The notes under the pieces were generated by a model, which had not been told where the DNA came from, did no database searches, and saw only the letters and a list, made by a program, of their open reading frames with translations. DNA of 64,000 nucleotides from Flaveria trinervia (lineage: Eukaryota; Streptophyta; Magnoliopsida; Asterales; Asteraceae): NCBI GenBank assembly GCA_025506515.1, contig CM046451.1:47937212-48001211 (forward strand). The letters run 5' to 3'. Positions 11,231 through 21,782 of this stretch are shown here, one piece after another; position 1 is the first letter of the stretch, and each line of letters begins with the position of its first letter. Position numbers and translations under genes: made by a program.

Positions 11231-12689
11231 AGCATACCAACTAATCATGACCTCTGACGTAATGAAGCAAGTCAAGGAGTTTCATGATGAGGCATTAAAA
11301 GAAGATCTTCTAAATTCTAAAAGAATGAGAGGTCTGGTTGGGGAATTGAGTGAAAACACACTTGGTGTTAAAACTCGATTTCGACGGGTGTGGATTCCTC
11401 GTTTTGGGAATCTACGTATGAAGATTATGGGCGAAGCTCACAAGACCCAATAATCTATCCATCCCGGTGCCACAAAGATGTACCAAGACATGAAGAAGGA
11501 TTATTGGTGGCCGGGTATGAAGCGTGATGTGGTGGAGTATGTGAGCAAATGCCTTACTTGTTTACAAGTGAAGGCGGAACATCAAAAGCCGTATGGGAAG
11601 ATCTAACCTTTGGATATACCGGAATGCAAGTGCGAGCACATTACCATGGATTTCATTACCAAGCTGCCACGTACTCCGAAAGGATACGATGCCATATGGG
11701 TGATTGTTGACCGCTTGACGAATAATGCTCACTTTCTACCGATCCGCGAGACATATTCGTCCGAGAGGTTGGCTGACCTGTTTATCAAGGAGGTTGTAAC
11801 TCGTCATGGTGTGCCGGTGTCTATCGTGTCTGATCGCGACACCCGGTTTACATCTAAATTCTGGAAGAAATTCCACGATGCCATGGGGACGAGGTTACAT
11901 ATTAGCACGGTTTATCATCCCCAAACTGATGGTCAGTCAGAAAGGACCATTCAGACGTTGGAAGACATCCTTCGGGCATGTATAATTGATTTTGGAGGAA
12001 GTTGGGATGACCACTTACTGTTACCTGACTTCTCGTACAACCATGGTTATCATGCCAGCATTGGTATGCCACCATACGAGATGCTATACGGTAGGCGATG
12101 CAGAACACCCTTTTGTTGGGGTGATATTGGTCAAAAGGAATTGGGGAGCGTCAAGGTAATCGAGGCTACAACGGAGAAGTTTGAGAAGATTAAATCCTTC
12201 ATGAAGGCAGCTAAAGATAGACAGAAGTCGTATGCCGATAAACGACGTAGATCGATCGAGTTCCAGGAGGGTAACCGGGTTATGTTGAAGGTCTCACCTT
12301 GGAAGGGAATTATCAGATTCAAGAAGCGGGGCAAGTTGAGCCCAAGATATATAGGCCCTTTCCGAATCATTGCCCGTGTAGGAGAGATGGCCTATAGATT
12401 GGAGTTGCCGGATGAGTTAAGTGGAATTCACCCGACATTCCATGTACGTCATTTTAGAAAGTGCTTAGCCGATGAAGACATGATTGTTCCATTGGAGGAC
12501 ATTGAAGTTGATGAACGGCTTGATTATGTGGAGCAACCGGTGGCAATCATCGATCGTAAAGAGAAGAGGCTGAGAAATAAAGTGGTTCCTCTTATGCGTG
12601 TATAGTGGAAGCACAGGAAGGGATCCGAGTCTACATGGGAGACTAAGGAGGAGATGAGGCAGCATTATCCTCATCTCTTCGAGGAATAA
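11231..12689 (+). pseudogene. Element A integrase with C-terminal chromodomain-like tail
   Basis: Inserts the DNA copy into the genome. The zinc-binding N-terminus is recognisable near 11460-11560 (HPG..KMY, then CLTCLQVK). The catalytic core runs in the long open stretch 11610-12605 with MDFITKLP, VSDRDTRFTS and a Glu within the HPQTDGQSERTIQTLED block. After the core comes GPFRIIARVGEMAYRLELP and HPTFHVRHFRKC, then the tail IIDRKEKRLRNKVVPL, a chromodomain-like segment typical of Tekay chromoviruses that may bind modified histones. Stops at about 11452, 11604 and 12603 interrupt it; the terminal TAA is at 12687-12689. Confidence 0.9.
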
Positions 12690-12713
12690 CAGGTTTCAGG
12701 GCGAAACCTATAT

Positions 12714-12727
12714 AAGGGGGGTGGACT
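12714..12727 (+). other. Element A polypurine tract
   Basis: AAGGGGGGTGGACT lies directly before the 3' LTR. Polypurine tracts prime plus-strand synthesis. Element B has the same block on the minus strand at 16812-16825. Confidence 0.88.
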
Positions 12728-14967
12728 TGTAAGACCCGGTTATTTTTAAAAGCCAAGTTAAAAAGAATAAAAGAAAGAAAAGCTATAAGGTCCAAGTGGA
12801 GGGACCAAAAGTGTCCAAAAGGACAACTTTGAAAAGTTGGTGATAAAGGTGGCATGGCCGCCCATCACTTTTCTACACCAATTTTTGGTATTTTAAAGAG
12901 AGAAACGAGGGAAGAAGTGCAGAACTCGGTTTTGAAGAAGAAGAAGAAGAAATCGAATTCAAAGTAAGAATTCGCGGTTTTATGTGTTTATGACGGGTTT
13001 TAGCCCGGTTATGTGATTATGTGCTTATGGGTTGTGTTTGTGCTTGGGTGTGTGTGTTTTTGGTGTTATTTCTAGGTGTTTTGAACTCTTTGCAAGCGGG
13101 TTAAAAGGAAGAACACCCAAGTTGCACCAGGTGAGTTCTAGACCCCGGTTTTCACATGTTGTAAACTATCTTTGGGGCTGAAAACGCATTAAAATGATTT
13201 TACAAAGTTTATGTGATTACCCGTATGTAAAATGTGTATGTTTGATGTTAGTTCTGGATGGTTTATAGGCTACCCATGTTTAGAATAGCCACATTATGCT
13301 TAGAACAGATGGATTCAATGATTAGGATTGAAAATATCCTAGAAACATGTTTACAGAATGCTCATGCACGTAGATAAGTGTTCATACGTCTGAAATTGCC
13401 TTAGAAAGAAGTAAGTGAAAATCATGTGCCTAAAAAGTAGCTCATGCGCCCAAAATTTACCTTAGAAATGTTTAAGTTCTGCCCATGCGCCTGAACAGTG
13501 GTCCATGCGCCTAGAAATGTTAGTCGGATGACTAAGGGTAGGGCCATGCGCCCCAATAGTGCCCATGCGCCCAAGTAGCCCATGCGCCTAAGTGTTCATG
13601 CGTCTGAATAGTACCCATGCGCCTAGATTGGGCTGGAACTTACTAAGTGTTCAGACGTCCAGAATTCCCCATGCGCCTGAAAGTGGCCGATGCGCCTAAG
13701 TGTTCCCCATGTGCCGGAATAGTGTCCATGTGCCCGCATAGTGCCCATGCGCCTAGGACTTAGAATATTTTTCTGATTTTTGGGGAAAATGTGTAAAGTA
13801 GGCTTTGACTTGGGAAATTCGCGGGGGACTATAAGTTGACTTTTGGGGTCATAAATATTATGATGGGCATGTTATGGATGATGATGACGATGATGATGTT
13901 GCATGATCATGCATGATGTATGTTATGTATGTATGATGCCCTGTGTTGATGTATGTATGGTATGTTATGTTATGTTCCTATTATGATGAATGCTTATCTT
14001 TCCATGACTTTACGCGTTATGTTAATGAATGAACCAAAAGTATTATGTAACGTAAAGTGAAAGATAATGAAAGAGGAACATGATGAATGAATGCATGCAT
14101 TAACAAATGAATGAACGTAAAGAGTCTTGCAAACAAATGTATGGAGGTTCACACCCAATGAAGGGTGTTAGCTCAACTGTGTGCGGGTTAGCTACCCTGA
14201 AGGATGCACACTGAGGTCCAATCCTTGTGATTGACCACACGTATGCGATCCTTGCCCCTTGCCCCAGGTACTGCAGTCAGCTTCGTGCACAATGCTCGGG
14301 GTCTATGAAAGACCTGAGGCCCAGTAACCAGCTTCGTGCACAATGTTCGGTGGCATTGATCCGAAATGAAACGAAAAGATGAACGATGAATGTACTTGCC
14401 TCAGGTACTGGAGTCAGCTTCGTGCATAATGTTCGGGGTCTATGATAGACCTCAAGCCCAGTAACCAGCTTTGTGCACAATGTTCGGGGTAATGTACATG
14501 TCACAAGATGTAATGAATGAATGATGACTAACAAATGTAATAAAAGATAATAACGATGTTATCTATATGTACGAATGATGTATGATCACGAACGAACGAA
14601 ACGTATAGTATGGACTCTGTAAAGGAATAAACAACGATTTTATGTATGTTTTATTATAAAACTAGAACTCACTCAAGAACCCTGACTTTAGTACATTTTC
14701 AGTTGGCAGGTAAACGTTGCTGAGGATGGCAAGAGGCGGCTGCTCAGCTCTTTTGGATGGCATCTATTTAATTAAGGCTTTTGTGATGTAATACAACGAT
14801 ATAATTTTGTAACCGAAAAATGATGCATTATTTTTCAAATTTTTTTAGGATGAAATGAAATGCCACTTGCTTTTTGTTTTCCGCTGCAATGTTTTGATGA
14901 ATAAATGTAAAGTATATATTTTATGTGCGATGAATTACCGACTATAACCCGGGAACGGGGTCTTACA
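12728..14967 (+). repeat. Element A 3' LTR (full length, 2240 bp)
   Basis: Starts TGTAAGACC and ends GGGGTCTTACA. It includes the 0.49-kb part missing from the 5' copy: a purine-rich leader with GAA repeats (12930-12955) and a splice-donor-like CCAGGTGAGTTCTAG at 13127. The CATGCGCC array lies at about 13370-13760 and CAGCTTCGTGC repeats at about 14277-14490. The conserved patch AACTAGAACTCACTC is near 14660. Confidence 0.93.
13370..13760 (+). repeat. CATGCGCC minisatellite in element A 3' LTR
   Basis: About fifteen copies of CATGCGCC with short linkers. Variants CATGTGCC and CATGCACG are mainly CpG transitions. It corresponds to 6195-6535 in the 5' LTR. Confidence 0.88.
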
Positions 14968-14972
14968 TCTAC
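14968..14972. other. Target site duplication TCTAC, right of element A
   Basis: Matches 5979-5983 exactly; the interrupted LTR of element B resumes from here. Confidence 0.93.
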
Positions 14973-15290
14973 TATGCAATACCTTTCTATTCGTGGTTCT
15001 GGACATAGGCCTATCATAGACCTTCTATAACGATGCATCACACCTCGTGGTCATAGTACCTAAGGTATGATTTAGGTTTACTATGCAATACCTTTCTGTT
15101 CATGGTTCTGGACCTTGGCCTATTATTGACCTTCTATAACGGTGCATTGCACCTTGTGGTCACAGTACCTAAGGTACGATTTAGGTTGACTATGTGTACC
15201 TTTGTGTTCGTAGTTCTGGACCTAGGCCTATCATAGACCTTCTATAACGGTGCATCGCACCTTGTGGTCATAGTACCTAAGTTATGCAGC
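14973..15290 (-). repeat. 108-bp tandem repeat in element B left LTR
   Basis: The phrase CCTATCATAGACCTTCTATAA recurs, with variants, near 15010, 15118 and 15226 (about 108 bp apart). One further copy sits near 5914, on the other side of element A, so A inserted into this repeat. Each unit ends with GTGGTCATAGTACCTA followed by a variant of AGGTATGATTTAGG. Confidence 0.85.
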
Positions 15291-15724
15291 AATAGTTCTA
15301 TGCAAATGGTCAATCATAAAGAAAGACCCCCATGTACATGCCATGCTTACAAGACTATCTCTACCTTCATTACTCATTAATGCATGCATACTTACTTCAT
15401 GTTCCTCTTTCCTTTATCTTTCACTTTACGTTACATAATACTTCATTTATTCATTAACATCACACGTAAAGTCATGAGAAAGATAACATGCATCATCATA
15501 AGGAACATAAACATATCATTCATAGATCATCAAGCAGGACATCATACATACATAACATACATCATGTATAACCATGCAACATCATCATCAATCACATAAA
15601 TAACATGCCCATCATACTATCTATGACCCCAAAAGTCAACTTACATAGCCCCCTCGGGAATCTCCCAAGTCAAAGCCTACATTACACTTTTCCCCCGAAA
15701 AATCAAAAAAATATTTAAGTCCTT

Positions 15725-16175
15725 AGGCGCATGGGCACTATGTAGGCGCATGGACACTATGCAGGCGCATGGGGAACATTTAGGCGCATGGGGAACATTT
15801 AGGCGCATAGGAAACTTTCAGGCGCATGGGCACTATGTAGGCGCATGAGTGCTTAGGCGCATTGGGAATCCTGGACTCCGGACACTTAGTCAATTCCAGC
15901 CCAAATTTTAGGCGCATGGGTACTATTCAGGCGCATGAGCCGCTTGGGCGCATGAGCCACTTGGGCACATGGGCACTATTGGGGCGCATGGCCCTACACT
16001 TAGTCATCTGACTAATATTTCTAGGCGCATGGGCCACTGTTCAGGCGCGTGAGCTGTACTTAAACATTTCTAAGGTAATCTTAGGTGCATGGGCTACTGT
16101 TCAGGCGTATGGATTACACTTAAATCTCTCTAAGGCATTTTCAGGCGCATGAGCCTTATCTAGGCGCATGGACCC
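15725..16175 (-). repeat. CATGCGCC minisatellite in element B left LTR
   Basis: Plus-strand AGGCGCATGGGCACTATG and close variants are repeated about twenty times. It is the reverse complement of the array in element A and lies at the corresponding LTR position. Confidence 0.88.
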
Positions 16176-16811
16176 TCTGTGTAACATGTTTCTAGTATGT
16201 TTTCAAACCCAATCAACAAACCCATCTGTTCTAAGCTTAATGTGGCTATTCTAAACATGAACAACCGATAAGCATTCGAGAATCAACATCCAATCATGCA
16301 CAATACATACGGGTATACATACATAAACATTTGAAAATCGTTTTAATACGTTTTCAGCCCCAAGAGAGTTTAAAAAAGAAAAAACCAGGGTCTAGAACTC
16401 ACCTGATGCATCTTGGGTGTTTCTTCCATTCTAACCCGCTTACACTGAGTTCAAACACCTAAAACAACACCAAACACACACACCCGAGCACATACACAAA
16501 CACATAAGCACATAAACACATAACCGGGAAAAAATTAGTCATAAGCACATAAAAACCACGAATTCTTACCTTGAATTAGTTCACTTCTTCTTCTTCTTCT
16601 GCAAGCCGAGAGTTTTTCCCCTGCTCTCTCTCTAAAACGAAGAAATGTTAATGTGAGGTGAGGATGGGCGGCCATGCCCACCTTTACACCAACTTTTTCA
16701 AAGTTTTGTCCTTTTGGACACTTTTAGTCCTTTCACTTGGACTTAATTGCCTTTCTTCCTTTTTATTCCACATATCTTGTCCTTTTTTAAAGAAAAAAAC
16801 CGGGTGTTACA

Positions 16812-16825
16812 AGTCCGCCCCCCTT
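16812..16825 (-). other. Element B polypurine tract
   Basis: On the minus strand AAGGGGGGCGGACT abuts the LTR start TGTAACACC. It is one substitution from the tract of element A. Confidence 0.87.
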
Positions 16826-16850
16826 ATATAGGTTTCGGCCCCGAAACATG

Positions 16851-18332
16851 TTATTCCTCAAACAGACAAGGATAATGCTGCCTCATCTCCTCCTCAGTTT
16901 CCAAGGTAGATTCAGATCCCTTCCTGTGCTTCCACTGTACACGCACAAGAGGAACCACTTTATTTCTCAGCCTTTTCTCTTTACGATCGATGATATCCAC
17001 TGGTTCCTCCACATAATTGAGGCTTTCGTCTACTTCGATATCCTCTAGTGGAACAATCATGTCTTCGTCAGCTAAACTCTTTCTCAGATGAGATACATGG
17101 AATGTCAGGTGAATCCCACTTAACTCTTCCGGTAATTCCAACCTATAGGCCAGCTCTCCTACTCGAGCAATGATTCGGAAAGGGCCTATATATCTTGGGC
17201 TCAACTTGCCCCGTTTCCTGAACCGGATAATACCCTTCCAAGGTGAGACCTTCAACATAACCCGATCACCCACCTAGAACTCAGTTGGTCTGTGTCACCT
17301 ATCGACATACGACTTCTGCCTATCTTTAGCTGCCATCATGAAGGCTTTAATCTTCTCAAGCTTCTCTGTCGTAGCCTTAATGACCTCGACCCCTCCCTAT
17401 TCTTTCTGCCCAATGTCTCCCCCACATACAGGTGTCCTACATCTTCTACCATATAGCATCTCGTACGGTGGCATACCAATGCTGGCATGATAGCTATTAT
17501 TGTATGAGAATTCAGCTAACGGTAAGTGGTCATCCCAACTACCCCCAAAATCAATCACACATGCCCGAAGCATGTCTTCCAATGTCTGAATGGTCCTTTC
17601 CGACTGACCAACAGTTTGGGGATGATAAGTCGTGCTAATATGTAACCTCGTCTCCCTGGCATCATGGAATTTCTTCCAGAATTTAGAGGTAAACCAGGTG
17701 TCACGATCAAACACAATTGACACTAGCACAGCATGACGAGTTACAATCTCGTTGATGAACAGGTCAGCAACCTCTCGGATGAGTATGTCTTCGTCAGACG
17801 GTCCACTATCACCCATATGGCATCGTACCCTTTCGGAGTGCGTGGCAACTTCGTTATGAAATCCACGGTCATGTGCTCCCACTTCCATTCGGTATATCCA
17901 AAGGTTGGATCTTCCCATACGGCTTCTGATGTTCCGCCTTACTTGCAAACAAGTAAGGCACTTACTCACATACTCCACCACATCACGCTTCATACCCGAC
18001 CACCAATAATCTTTCTTCATATCATGATACATCTTTGTGGTGCCACGATTAATGGATTATGGAGTCTTGTGAGCTTCATCCAAAGTCCTCACACGTAGAT
18101 CCCCGAAACGAGGAATCCACACCCGTCCAAATCGAGTTTTAAGACCAAGTGTGTTTTCACCTAATTCCCCAACCAGACCTCTCATTCTTTCAGAGTTTAA
18201 ATGATCTTCTGTCAGTGCCTCATCTTGAAACTCCTTGACTTGCTTCATCACCTCAGAGGTCATGATTAGTTGATAAGCTTTCACCCGAATTGGTTCGGGC
18301 CTCTCCTTTCGGCTAAGGGTGTCCGCCACCAC
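16851..18332 (-). pseudogene. Element B integrase with chromodomain-like tail, interrupted
   Basis: Minus-strand homologue of the element A integrase. The stretch 17397-18032 carries CLTCLQVR of the zinc-binding region and a core with VSIVFDRDTWFTS and HPQTVGQSERTIQTLED. The stretch 16851-17273 carries GPFRIIARVGELAYRLELP and the chromodomain-like tail IIDRKEKRLRNKVVPL, ending CLFEE before the stop at 16851. Stops near 17274-17396 and frame changes near 17940 and 18050 break the chain. In the core SDRDTRF has become FDRDTWF, suggesting relaxed constraint. Confidence 0.88.
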
Positions 18333-19739
18333 GTTAGCTTTGCCCGAATGGTAATGGATCTAACAATCATAATCCTTTACTAGCTCCAACCATTATCTCT
18401 GCCTCATATTCAGGTCCTTCTGCTCAAAGAAGTACTTTAAGCTCTTGTGGTGGGTGAAGATGGTGCACTTCGTTCCATACAGAGAGTGCCTCCAAATCTT
18501 TAGTGCAAAGACCACGGCCGCTAGTTCCAGGTCATGACTAGGGTAGTTGACCTCATGAACATTCAGTTGTCGGGATGCGTAGGCTATAACTTTTTCTCTT
18601 ACATTAACACACACCCCAACCCTGAGTAAGAAGCATCTCAATATAGCACCAAATCTTTGCTTCCATCGGGTAACGACAAGGCAGGAGCTTGAGTCAACCT
18701 CACCATTAACTCCTCGAACGCCTATTCTTGTGCTTGACCACATGTAAACTTTACATCCTTTCGGGTCAACTTGGTTAGTGGAGAAGCGATCTTGGAAAAG
18801 TCTTGGATGAATCTTCTGTAGTAGCCCACCAAACCCAAGAAACTACGGATCTCCTATGGCGTCTTTGGAGACTTTCATTGCATCACCGCCTCCACCTTAG
18901 CCGGGTCCACCATAATCCAGTCAAGATTCACCACATGACCCAAGAACTGAACTTCGCGCAACCATAATGCGCACTTGGAGAATTTGGCATACAATTTCTC
19001 CCTTCTCAACGTCTCCAACACCTCTCGAATGTGATCGGCATGCTCTTCCTCGCTCTTTGAACAAATTAGGATATCGTCAGTAAACACAATCACTGATTTA
19101 TCTAACATTGGCCGACAAACTTGATTCATCAAGTCCATTAAAGCAGCTAGCGCGTTGGTCAAACCAAAAGACATGACAAGAAACTTGTAGTGACCGTAAC
19201 GCATACGAAAAGTTGTTTTAGGGATATCCTGCTCCTTCACATTCAACTGATGGTAACCAGATCGAAGGTCTATCCTTGAAAACCAATTGGCACCCTGAAG
19301 CAGGTCGAACAAATCATCTATTCTTGGTAAGGGATATCGGTTCTTCACCATCAACTTGTTCAGCTCGTGGTAGTCAATGCACATCCTCATACTACTATCT
19401 TCTTCTTCACAAACAGGACGGAGCACCCCAGGGAGAGATACTCGGTCTAATGAACCCCTTATCGAGCAGCTCCTGCAACTGCCCCATCAGTTCTTTCATA
19501 TCTATCGGAGCTAACCGATACGGTGCATTGGCAACGGGTTGAGCACCGGGTATCACATCAATTTGGAACTCAATCTCGCGATCCGGTGGCACACCGGGTA
19601 AGTCTTCTGGGAATACGTCTGGAAAGTCACACACAAATGGTACATGAGATAGTTGTGGTGTTGGCGCGTCCACGTCCTTTACGTAGGCCAAGTAGGCACT
19701 ACATCCATGCCTCGTGCACTTTCCCGCCACTGCCATCAA
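18333..19739 (-). pseudogene. Element B reverse transcriptase and RNase H, interrupted
   Basis: RT in 18875-19739: the linker DLPGVPPDREIEFQID, then a frame change near 19410-19426, the palm SRIDLRSGYHQL, and the catalytic block VFTDDILICS, which keeps both Asp residues but replaces the usual Ile/Val and Tyr around them. RNase H is partly open at 18393-18743 (VIAYASRQLNVHEVNYP, later CTIFTHHKSLKYF). Several stops (near 18875 and 18740) separate the pieces. It follows the same order as element A. Confidence 0.86.
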
Positions 19740-20140
19740 ATCGCGACTCGATCACCATAAACTATCACCTTATCCCCGTCAGGTTCTGTCAATCGAATCA
19801 TCTTCTTGCGACACACAATATTCACTTTGTAGTCCACCAACCAATCCATTCCTAGGACTACATCAAAACCGCCTAAGGTCATCACTAATGGTATGACAGG
19901 AAACTTATGACCATCTAGTTCTATGTCATAATCTTCTATCACCTCAAAAATCCTTGTAGACTTCCCTATGGCCGTTTTACCTCGAAGGGCTCATCAATAC
20001 ATCTACTCTTACTGGGAAACTTAGCACAAAAGGCAACAGAAATGAAACTCCTACTAGCACCATAATCAAACAACACAGATGCAAGAGTTTGGTTTACTAG
20101 AAACATACCTGACACCACGTCAGGTCTGTCTTAGCCTCCT
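19736..20140 (-). pseudogene. Element B aspartic protease with altered active site
   Basis: The catalytic motif, near 20055-20080 on the minus strand, reads LFDYGASRSF: the Asp is kept but the Ser/Thr of D-S/T-G is Tyr, which is expected to impair catalysis. The second half is open (19736-19942) with GGFDVVLGMDWL and VNIVCRKKMIRL. A frame break separates the halves. Confidence 0.83.
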
Positions 20141-20174
20141 CCCAAGTCATCGTGAAAGCTCGGGCGCTTGCCTT

Positions 20175-21416
20175 CTATCCTTGTCCTCCAGCCTTCTTCG
20201 CTCCTGAACTCTCAGCCCTGGGCTTCTTACAATCCTTGTTCACGTGGCCCTCCATGCCACAGTTAAAACACCGGACCGTACGACAGTCCTTGGCTATATG
20301 CCCCGGCTTCCCACATTTGAAGCATACATTCAACCCCAACCTGCATTCCCTGCTGTGTTCTCTCCCACACCAATCACACCTCCTTGCACCCACACCTGAT
20401 GAGACCACACGACGGTTGTCCACCCATGCCTTCCTGTTACCCGTCGAAGCTTTACCCCAACCAAACCTTTTCTCCTGCCAGTTACGATCACCACCATTCT
20501 TCTTTCCACCTTCATTCACCACCACCTCGCGGTCATCATATAATCTACCAGCCAAATCCATTGCCGACCTAAACGTGATCGGCCGGGCAGCGATCATGTG
20601 CCTGTGGATATCCGTCGGCAGCCCCTGGATGTATCTCTTAATCTTTTATGATAGTGGTGTCACTTGATCGGGCACCAGCCGCGCCATTTCATTGAATTTG
20701 GTGATGTACTGCTAGTGTGTCATCGTTCCCTCCTCCAGCTGTGGGAACTCTCTTTCCACCTTATCCATCTCTCTATTAGGACAAAATTCCTCAATCACTA
20801 ACTTTTTCAGCTCTAACCATCTTATCCTCCTAATGGCCCGGCTACCCTCGGCTTGGACAATGTTGTCCCACCAACACAAAGCCAAATCCACAAAAGAGTG
20901 GGTAGCGAACTTCACCTTTTGGTCTTCCTGACACTCGTTGGTATCAAGGACAACCTCCATTTCCCTCACATACCGGTGAGCAACTGCAGTAGTGTCATTT
21001 CCATCGAATGTAGGGGGCTTGCATCTCATAAACGCCCCATAGTTACAACCTCGGGTCGCCTCCGGCACAGGCTCTTCCTCTTCCACCTCCTCATCATCAG
21101 AGAGAACTGTTTTCGACTCAGGTTGTTCTCGTCCTCTCGAGGACCTGTTTCTTTCCTTTCTTTCCCCTTCCCTTACTGCCTTGATCCCTTCGGTCACCAC
21201 AAATGGTAGAATTGTCTGCATGACCTGATGAACCTCTTCCACCACAGCCTCCTTTACCGAGGCTCTCAGATTGGCACACTCGTTGCCACCCTCTGGATGA
21301 GGGGTCTCTCGTTCTTCATGAACCACTTTCTCGACTATGGGTATCCCTCTCTTGGGTTGTGGAGCAGCACCGTGACCTCCACCACGAGAGGCTTTGGAAG
21401 ATCTATTGCCAGTCAT
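20175..21416 (-). pseudogene. gag: Element B gag, interrupted
   Basis: Minus-strand homologue of the element A gag; ATG at 21416, with SSKASRGG and KRGIPIVEKVV matching A. An acidic stretch (DDEEVEEEEP) precedes the gag core (YVREMEVVLDT, KVKFATHSFV). Stops near 20712 and 20650 break it before the open stretch 20175-20597, which holds three Cys-rich units: CDWCGREHSREC (non-standard spacing), CFKCGKPGHIAKDC and CFNCGMEGHVNKDC (both standard CX2CX4HX4C). Confidence 0.88.
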
Positions 21417-21765
21417 CCTCTAAAAGCACACTATAAGATTCAAACACTAACGTGGCCATTCAAGGTAACACTCAGTTTATGTCAAGTATAGTAAGTCCCT
21501 AATTACAGTGGCCAGTTGTGATTAGCCACTTACTTTACTATTTATATCCCAAGCATCTCCTATCCTGACTTAATCAGTATCTAAATCAACTAAGAGCACA
21601 TAATCAAATAGCATGCACACATAATACCGGTTAACCTTAAGAAAAGACGAGAAAAGACATACCTGATGGCACGTAGCTACTCGGGCTGACCATCCCTACA
21701 TTTGTCCCATTTTCAGTTTAAGTTTAGGTTTTGAAAGTTTATTTAACCCAATTCTCTTAAACTTT

Positions 21766-21780
21766 GGCTCTGATTATCAA
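21766..21780 (-). other. Element B primer binding site, mutated
   Basis: On the minus strand TTGATAATCAGAGCC lies two bases from the LTR. Compared with TGGTATCAGAGCC it keeps ATCAGAGCC and is altered upstream, consistent with an old element. Confidence 0.78.
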
Positions 21781-21782
21781 CT

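Larger units (their letters stand above)
5984..14967 (+). mobile_element. Ty3/gypsy Tekay-type retrotransposon A, complete but coding-dead
   Basis: Structure: 5' LTR 5984-7730, primer binding site complementary to initiator tRNA-Met at 7734, gag from 8080, protease, RT, RNase H, integrase, chromodomain-like tail ending 12689, polypurine tract 12714-12727, 3' LTR 12728-14967. TG...CA ends and a TCTAC duplication on both sides show a single clean integration into the LTR of element B. In-frame stops in gag, RT and RNase H plus frameshifts show it can no longer encode its proteins. It is the same general family as B but in the opposite orientation. Confidence 0.95.
14973..16811 (-). repeat. Element B left LTR (3' LTR), inner segment
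   Basis: Continuation of the LTR interrupted by element A; it ends on the plus strand ACCGGGTGTTACA, i.e. the minus-strand LTR start TGTAACACCCGGT. With the outer part the LTR is about 2.4 kb. It holds three further copies of a 108-bp repeat (to about 15290), the GGCGCATG array (CATGCGCC on the minus strand; 15725-16175), and on the minus strand a donor-like AAGGTAAGAATTC near 16560-16575. Confidence 0.9.

Noticed and set aside
19523..19855. Plus-strand frames across 19.2-21.5 kb
   Set aside because: They are shadows of the minus-strand gag, protease and RT of element B.
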